Below, in pieces: positions 15,208 to 19,710 of a stretch of DNA of 19,710 nt. The notes below the pieces were generated by a model. That model was not told the DNA's origin, made no database searches, and saw only the letters and a program-made list of their open reading frames with translations. The DNA comes from Candidatus Latescibacterota bacterium. Its GTDB lineage: Bacteria > Latescibacterota > UBA2968 > UBA8231. The first letter of the stretch is position 1; each line of letters starts with the position of its first letter. The translations under genes and the position numbers were made by a program. The DNA lies in assembly GCA_022827165.1 (NCBI GenBank), contig JAJDTN010000158.1, forward strand, positions 1 to 19,710. The letters are read 5' to 3'.

Positions 15208-16602
15208 ATGGGAGCGATCTTCCTCCACCAACTGCGCGACAACCTGCAGTCGCTGCGCTTCCAGATCAGCCTGGTCATCCTGTTGCTGTTCTTCGGGGCC
15301 AACGGCGTCATCTACACGATGAAGACGGGCCACCTCGCCGACGAAGTGACCCGCATCACGCGCCTCAACGAAGAGCGCTACGGCCGCGTGGAGACCACGG
15401 CGGATGCGGCCTCCACCAGCTACAAGATCCGCTGCGCCGAGGTGGGCACCGAGTTCATGGCCGAGGCCGGCTCCGACTGGTTCCGGTACGCCATGTACGT
15501 CAACCCGGCTTCCGGCGAGATCCCCGGCTTCGCCAGCTCGCGCACCACCAACCGCTGGATGCGCCGCTTCGAAGTCGTGGACTGGGCCGTCATCGTGCGC
15601 TACGTGCTCTCCTTCCTGTGCGTGGTCCTGGCCTACAACGCCGTCTGCGGAGAGCGCGAGAACGGCACCCTGTTGCTGGTGCTGACCAACTCCCTGTCCC
15701 GCGGCCGATTCCTGCTGGCCAAGGTCGGCGCCCATCTGGTCACCCTGCTGGCCGCCACCGCGGCGGGCAGCCTGCTCAGTCTGCTCATCCTCGTCCTCGG
15801 AGGGGTGCTCGAGCCGGACGGTGAGGTGTGGCTGAGCTACGCCTTCTTCCTGCTGGGCACCACCCTTTTCATCACCCTCTTCCTGCTGCTGTCAACGGGC
15901 ATCTCGGCCCTGGCCCGCAGCTCGGCCTCGTCGCTGGTGCTGCTGGTCACCGCCTGGACCGTGCTGATGGTGGTCATCCCGCAGACCTCGTACCTGGCGG
16001 CGGTGACGGCGGTGAAGTCACCGGGCGGGACCTGGCAACAGATCGACACCCACGAGAGGGAGGTGCGCACGGCCCTGCAGCGGGAGGGGGTCGAGCCGCG
16101 GCCCCCAGAGCTGGCCCGGGCCGACGACTTCGCCCTGGAGAAGCGCTACGCGCAGCGCATCCAGGAGATGGAGAAGGGCAAGGACCGCATCCGCCTGGAG
16201 GCGCTGGACCAGGAGATCCGGCAGTTCGAGGTCGCCCGGACCGTGAACATGCTCTCCCCCGGGTTCGCCTTCCAGTACTCCTTGGAGGCGCTGCTGCGCA
16301 ACGGCATCGAGCGCTTCCGCAGTTTCACCCGCCAGGGCTGGGACTACCGCGAGACCCTGCGCGAGTTCCTGCGCGCCCGCGACGCGGCCGACCCGGACTC
16401 GCCCCACGTGCTGTTCCTGGGAGACTACATGTCGCAGGAGAAGCTGGACCCGCGCCACATCCCGCGCTTCGAGGCGGTCCCCCTGCCCCTGGGGGAGAGC
16501 GTGGCCGCCGGCGTGGCGCCGATTCTGATCCTGGTGCTGGAGACGGGGCTGGCCTTCTTCTTTGCCTTGTGGGCCTTCAACCGGGCGGAGGTGGCGGGGT
16601 AG
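15208..16602 (+). CDS. ABC-2 type transporter permease, second subunit
   Basis: This 464-aa protein is built like the preceding one: an N-terminal helix (about residues 15-35), an outer loop, then GERENGTLLLVLTNS after the second helix. Three further helix stretches follow between about 170 and 270, then a long hydrophilic loop rich in charged residues (about 270-420). A final helix lies near 432-455. The shared architecture and coupling segment suggest the two subunits are tandem paralogues forming a heterodimer. The start ATG 15208 has a GGGAG ribosome-binding site and lies 15 nt after the first permease. The charged outer loops are large for a simple exporter. Confidence 0.85.
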   Translation: MGAIFLHQLRDNLQSLRFQISLVILLLFFGANGVIYTMKTGHLADEVTRITRLNEERYGRVETTADAASTSYKIRCAEVGTEFMAEAGSDWFRYAMYVNPASGEIPGFASSRTTNRWMRRFEVVDWAVIVRYVLSFLCVVLAYNAVCGERENGTLLLVLTNSLSRGRFLLAKVGAHLVTLLAATAAGSLLSLLILVLGGVLEPDGEVWLSYAFFLLGTTLFITLFLLLSTGISALARSSASSLVLLVTAWTVLMVVIPQTSYLAAVTAVKSPGGTWQQIDTHEREVRTALQREGVEPRPPELARADDFALEKRYAQRIQEMEKGKDRIRLEALDQEIRQFEVARTVNMLSPGFAFQYSLEALLRNGIERFRSFTRQGWDYRETLREFLRARDAADPDSPHVLFLGDYMSQEKLDPRHIPRFEAVPLPLGESVAAGVAPILILVLETGLAFFFALWAFNRAEVAG

Positions 16603-16635
16603 ACGCTGGCGCCTACGCCGGCGCCGTCGAGCGTC
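16602..16635. terminator. Hairpin between convergent permease and crcB genes
   Basis: GACGCT (16602-16607) pairs with AGCGTC (16630-16635). Inside it GGCGCC (16608-16613) pairs with GGCGCC (16620-16625), leaving a 6-nt loop and a 4-nt bulge. The structure fills the space between the two convergent stop codons and could end transcription from both sides, though no T-run is present. Confidence 0.45.
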
Positions 16636-17036
16636 TATTGAGGGTGGCCCGCCATCAGCGCCCGAGAGGCCGCCATCCCGGCGGCGGCCGCCAGCAGGCA
16701 GCCGCCGACGCTCAGGCCGATGTTGGCCAGCATGGCGGTCCAGCGCCCCTCGTTCCACAGCTGGAGCGACTCGTAGCTGAAGGCCGAGAACGTGGTGAAG
16801 CCTCCGAGGAAGCCCGCCATCACCAGCAACCGCACGGCGGGGCCGGCGATCACCCGGTCGGCGAGAACCGGCGCCAGGAAGCCGATCGTCAGGGATCCGA
16901 TGACGTTCACCGTCAGCGTGCCATAGGGGAAGGACCCGGCGTGGGCGGCAACCCATCCGCCCAGGAGATACCTCCCGGCGGAGCCGAAGAACCCGCCCAG
17001 GCCGACCACCGCCGCATCTCTCAACCAATCGCTCAT
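16635..17036 (-). CDS. crcB: Fluoride ion channel CrcB/FluC
   Basis: This is a 133-aa membrane protein with four predicted helices, the usual size. It exports fluoride as an inverted dimer. Hallmarks are GGFFGSAGRYLL (residues 14-25), YGTLTVNVIGS with the conserved Asn44, and GFLGGFTTFSAFS (75-87) carrying the Phe and Thr/Ser residues that line the pore. The start ATG 17036 (MSDWLR) has a GGAGGAGAGAGG ribosome-binding region; an upstream ATG at 17102 would add a non-family Pro/Arg-rich leader. I looked for the fluoride riboswitch upstream and did not see it. It is divergent from the M14 peptidase gene with about 65 nt between starts. Confidence 0.93.
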   Translation of the reverse strand: MSDWLRDAAVVGLGGFFGSAGRYLLGGWVAAHAGSFPYGTLTVNVIGSLTIGFLAPVLADRVIAGPAVRLLVMAGFLGGFTTFSAFSYESLQLWNEGRWTAMLANIGLSVGGCLLAAAAGMAASRALMAGHPQ

Positions 17037-17101
17037 CCGTGGACCTCTCTCCTCCGGGGAGAAGGTGGGCCGGGGCCGGCCGCAGGGAAAGAAGGGCAGC
17101 A

Positions 17102-17839
17102 ATGACAGAGCGGTCCTACGACCCGGTCGTGCGCCGGGTGGAGGCTCTGGCGAGTCGGGACCGGACGGTGGAGACCATCGGGACGGTCGAGAGCCATCCG
17201 GTCCACTGCATCCGTGCGGGCAACCCCCAAAGGCTGCGTCTCCTGCTCACCGGCGGGGTCCACGGCGACGAGCCGGCCGGGGTGGAGGCGGTCCTGCGTT
17301 TTCTCGAGGAGGACATGGACCCGTGGCTCGGGCAGGTGCAGTTCACCGCAATTCCCTGCGTCAATCCCGTGGGGTACGTGCGGGACACGCGCGACAACGG
17401 GGGCGGCGCCGACGTCAACCGCTCCTTCGAGAGCGACGACGTGCCCGAGGTACGGCTGGTCAAGCAGGTGCTGGCGGGATGCCGGGTCGACGCCTTCGTC
17501 GACTGCCACGAGGACTGGGAGGCCGACGGCTTCTACATGTACGAGGGACCGCGACAGGGCCGCGCGGTGGGACCGGCTGTCATCGCCGCGGTGGAAGAGC
17601 GGGCCTCCATCGACCCGGACAGCGGCGAGGACAGCGAGCCGGTGTCGCGGGGGGTGTACGAGATCTCCCCGTCCTGGGGCCGGCAGGGGCTGGGGCCCTA
17701 TGTCCTGCACGGACACGCCGCCCGCGCATGCATCTTCGAGACGCCGACGAAGTGGCCGTTGGAGCAACGGGCGGCCGTGCACCGGGTGGCGCTGGAGGCC
17801 GCCCTGCGCCGCTGGACAGGAGAACCGGCGGGCGGCTGA
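17102..17839 (+). CDS. M14-family zinc carboxypeptidase or deacylase
   Basis: This is a 245-aa metallohydrolase of the carboxypeptidase A / succinylglutamate desuccinylase type. The zinc ligands are visible: His54 and Glu57 in TGGVHGDEPAG, and His136 in FVDCHEDW. NRSF (106-109) is the substrate carboxylate-binding Asn-Arg pair, and Glu213 in CIFETPT is the expected catalytic base. It lacks a signal peptide, so it should act in the cytoplasm, perhaps on an acylated amino acid or a short peptide. The start ATG 17102 has an AAGGG ribosome-binding site; the longer frame from 17039 reads into the intergenic region. It converges on the ATPase gene with 15 nt between stops. Confidence 0.88.
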   Translation: MTERSYDPVVRRVEALASRDRTVETIGTVESHPVHCIRAGNPQRLRLLLTGGVHGDEPAGVEAVLRFLEEDMDPWLGQVQFTAIPCVNPVGYVRDTRDNGGGADVNRSFESDDVPEVRLVKQVLAGCRVDAFVDCHEDWEADGFYMYEGPRQGRAVGPAVIAAVEERASIDPDSGEDSEPVSRGVYEISPSWGRQGLGPYVLHGHAARACIFETPTKWPLEQRAAVHRVALEAALRRWTGEPAGG

Positions 17840-17854
17840 CACAAGAGGTCGCCT

Positions 17855-19429
17855 TCACATCCCCCAAACCTCGATCCCCGCCCCGCCGGCCGATGTCCGG
17901 CGATCGTGAAACACCTTGTCCTCCCAAGGCCTGTCCTCGCGCCGGTCGAAGATCACCAGGTGCCCGGCTTCGGCCCCGCAGCGATCCATGTATCCCGCCG
18001 TCTGTTCCACCCCCTCGGCGACTGTCCGCTCCAGACTCCCGTGCAGGATCTTGCACTCGACCACTACCCGGCGCGTCCCTTCGCCTTGGGGCCATACAAT
18101 GAGCAGGTCCGTCCGTCCCCGTCCCAACCCGTACTCCCGCTCGATCCGCCCGCCGCTGTTCACGATGCGCTGCAGGAAGGCCTGAAGCAGAAGCTGCGGT
18201 CCCGCCTCGTGGTACTGAAACCGCCCCACCCAATGCTCGGAGTGTTGGCGGAAGAACGCCTGGAAGGCCGACATCAGCCTGTCCAGATCCAGGCCCCCCT
18301 CGGCGTCCAGGTACCAAGCTGATTCCTGATCGAATTCCTCCTGCACCACCCACGTCAGCTCGCGCGGAACAACCTCGGCGTAGATCGGATTGGCCATGCG
18401 CAACGGACGATCCTGGGCAATCAGACCCAGATCGCGCGCATACTCCAGATCGCGGTCGCCAAAGCGGCGCTCTTCGCCGCCGCTCAGCAGCGGCTCCACC
18501 ACCCGCCGCACGCGCTCCTCCTTGAGCTTGTCGGCCAACTGATCCAGATGCGTCTCGCGGCGGAGGATCAGCTGCTCCTGCGCGTCGAGGATGGCCCCCG
18601 CTTCCACCGGGTGGCTCCGGTCTCGCCCAACCGCGCTCCGGAAGCAAATCTCATAGGCCAGGGCGTTGACAAGCCACGGCTGCCCCCGGGTCTGCTCCCA
18701 GATCGTCTCCAGCGCGTCGTCCGTGAACTCCTGGCCCGTTTCCGAGGAGTGTTGCGTCAACAGGGTCCGCATCTCCCCGGCGCTGAAGTCGCCCAGTCGC
18801 AGCGATTCGGCCTTGATGTTGAAGGCGCTGCCTCCGGCGATCATCGCATTCTCGGCGGTCGACTGAATCCGGTAATCGCGCACATCCCGGACTCCGCACA
18901 ATACCACGCTCTGCGGAAAGCCCTCCGGCCGCAGATCGTAGCCGGCCCGCAACTGGCGCAGCACCGCCAACAGCGAATCCCCGATCAGGGAATCGATTTC
19001 GTCGATCAGCAGCACTATCGGCTCCGGGCTGGCCTCGGCCCAGCGCGTCAGAGCCTCGCGCAAGGCCCCCGCTCCAAACTCGGCGAAGATTCCAGCCCAT
19101 GTCCGGGTCAGGAATTCGTCGCCCAGCGTCAGGCGCGCCCGGGAAGCCAAGTCGCCCAGGATAAGCTGGGTGGCTCGATCCACATCTTCGCGCATGGCCT
19201 GGGCGGCCTCCACGTTGACGTACACGCAGCGGTAGTCGCCTTCGGCGTTGATCAGGTCGCGCAGGGCCAGCAGCGAAGAGGTCTTGCCCGTCTGCCGAGG
19301 CGCGTGGAGGACGAAGTACTTCTCCTCGCGGAGCAGGGCGCGGACCTCGGAGAGGTTCAGCCGGTCCAGCGGCGGGAGGCAGTAGTGCTTGTCGGCTTTG
19401 ACCGGACCAGCGGTGTTGAAGAAACGCAT
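17855..19429 (-). CDS. AAA-like ATPase with C-terminal PD-(D/E)XK nuclease-like domain
   Basis: The product is 524 aa. The N terminus (RFFNTAGPV, then DKHYCLPPL) belongs to a widespread bacterial ATP-binding family of unknown role. The Walker A motif is APRQTGKTS (43-51) and Walker B is IVLLIDEIDSL (138-148). A sensor-like LCGVRDVRDYR follows, then a helical region with TRGQPWLVNALAYEI. The last 100 residues hold GRGRTDLLIVW and RRVVVECKI, giving Asp441, Glu458 and Lys460 in the D...ExK pattern of restriction-like nucleases. The start ATG 19429 has a GAGGAG ribosome-binding site. Families with this layout are often present in many copies and have been linked to mobile or defence contexts; nothing here proves that. 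Confidence 0.8.
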   Translation of the reverse strand: MRFFNTAGPVKADKHYCLPPLDRLNLSEVRALLREEKYFVLHAPRQTGKTSSLLALRDLINAEGDYRCVYVNVEAAQAMREDVDRATQLILGDLASRARLTLGDEFLTRTWAGIFAEFGAGALREALTRWAEASPEPIVLLIDEIDSLIGDSLLAVLRQLRAGYDLRPEGFPQSVVLCGVRDVRDYRIQSTAENAMIAGGSAFNIKAESLRLGDFSAGEMRTLLTQHSSETGQEFTDDALETIWEQTRGQPWLVNALAYEICFRSAVGRDRSHPVEAGAILDAQEQLILRRETHLDQLADKLKEERVRRVVEPLLSGGEERRFGDRDLEYARDLGLIAQDRPLRMANPIYAEVVPRELTWVVQEEFDQESAWYLDAEGGLDLDRLMSAFQAFFRQHSEHWVGRFQYHEAGPQLLLQAFLQRIVNSGGRIEREYGLGRGRTDLLIVWPQGEGTRRVVVECKILHGSLERTVAEGVEQTAGYMDRCGAEAGHLVIFDRREDRPWEDKVFHDRRTSAGGAGIEVWGM

Positions 19430-19495
19430 CGCGGAAGCTCCTCATGCCTGCGGGCGGAAAACTCCAGGCCGTTCATCGGTCGCCGCGTCCCCATA

Positions 19496-19540
19496 ATGTA
19501 GCTCCCAGGATGGTGCCACCTACCTCCGCCGATGCTACAT
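19496..19540. repeat. 7-bp inverted repeat in the ATPase upstream region
   Basis: ATGTAGC (19496-19502) and GCTACAT (19534-19540) are exact reverse complements 31 nt apart, lying between the metallophosphoesterase stop and the ATPase start. It could be a loose terminator or a binding site; the evidence is weak. Confidence 0.25.
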
Positions 19541-19710
19541 CAGCCAGCGCGATGAACAGCAGTCGCTTTATGGCCCTCCGGCGTCTGAACCAGGGTGAGC
19601 ACGGCGATCTCGGAAGGGGCGCCGAGCCGCAGCGGCGGCCCCCAGTAGCCGGTGCCCCGGTGGACGTAGATCCAGGTGTCGCGGACCTTGTGCAGGCCCG
19701 CGATGAAGGG
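19540..19710 (-). CDS. Metallophosphoesterase (C-terminal end, runs off the window)
   Basis: Only the last 56 residues are inside the window; the frame is open at the right edge and ends with TGA at 19542-19540. The segment [18 protein letters not shown] followed by [10 protein letters not shown] matches the C-terminal end of calcineurin-like metallophosphoesterases of the YaeI/YkuE type, whose usual form is YVSRGxGxxGxPxRxxxxPEIxxLTL. The metal-binding residues lie beyond the window. The ATPase gene follows on the same strand after about 110 nt, so the two may be transcribed together. Confidence 0.82.
   Translation of the reverse strand, partial: PFIAGLHKVRDTWIYVHRGTGYWGPPLRLGAPSEIAVLTLVQTPEGHKATAVHRAG

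Noticed and set aside
13534..15735. A 733-codon open frame on the minus strand opposite both permeases
   Set aside because: Its translation is low-complexity His/Gln/Gly/Ala-rich with no recognisable domain. The plus strand has clear ABC-2 permeases with membrane helices. Long antisense frames are expected at this GC content.
17037..17101. Fluoride riboswitch in front of crcB
   Set aside because: Only about 65 nt separate the divergent starts, and I cannot find the conserved riboswitch segments on the minus strand.
18548..19501. Plus-strand frame opposite the ATPase
   Set aside because: It lacks a convincing ribosome-binding site and domains, while the minus strand has Walker A, Walker B and ExK motifs.

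Overview
The window is very GC-rich bacterial DNA with G/C at most third codon positions. Genes are packed tightly, and several overlap by 4 to 14 nt. The lineage cannot be fixed from the sequence. The gene content resembles uncultured FCB-group relatives such as Latescibacterota, Eisenbacteria or Krumholzibacteriota: a LamG protein ending in a PNPFN-type sorting (FlgD-like) domain, a DUF5683 protein, two PhyH dioxygenases and two Gfo/Idh/MocA oxidoreductases. This placement is an inference.

Left part (1-5729, all + strand). The end of a divergent polysaccharide deacetylase-like gene is followed by tgt (queuine tRNA-ribosyltransferase), yajC, fmt (Met-tRNA formyltransferase), a DUF5683 membrane protein and a PhyH dioxygenase, all with overlaps or short gaps. 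Both tgt and fmt appear to start at non-ATG codons (TTG, CTG) that overlap the preceding stop codon. Next come a predicted outer-membrane barrel-like protein and a lipoprotein, both unidentified. A tRNA-Ala(GGC) with its own promoter closes this part.

Middle part (6124-13546). A minus-strand series reads, in transcription order: ankyrin-repeat protein, PhyH dioxygenase, Gfo/Idh/MocA oxidoreductase lacking the usual catalytic lysine, second Gfo/Idh/MocA oxidoreductase, then a vapBC-type toxin-antitoxin pair. The pair has its own promoter and a perfect 11-bp inverted repeat. Divergent from the ankyrin gene is a ThuA-like gene followed by the secreted LamG/sorting-domain protein. ThuA with Gfo/Idh/MocA enzymes recalls ThuA/ThuB keto-sugar metabolism, so this block is the best candidate for an undescribed pathway.

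Right part (13562-19710). Two tandem ABC-2 type permeases have no ATPase beside them. They converge on a crcB/fluC fluoride channel gene, with a hairpin filling the space between the stops. Divergent from crcB is an M14-family zinc carboxypeptidase/deacylase. It converges on a large minus-strand ATPase with a C-terminal PD-(D/E)XK nuclease-like domain. The window ends inside a minus-strand metallophosphoesterase gene. I found no CRISPR array, insertion sequence, integrase, rRNA or replication origin.
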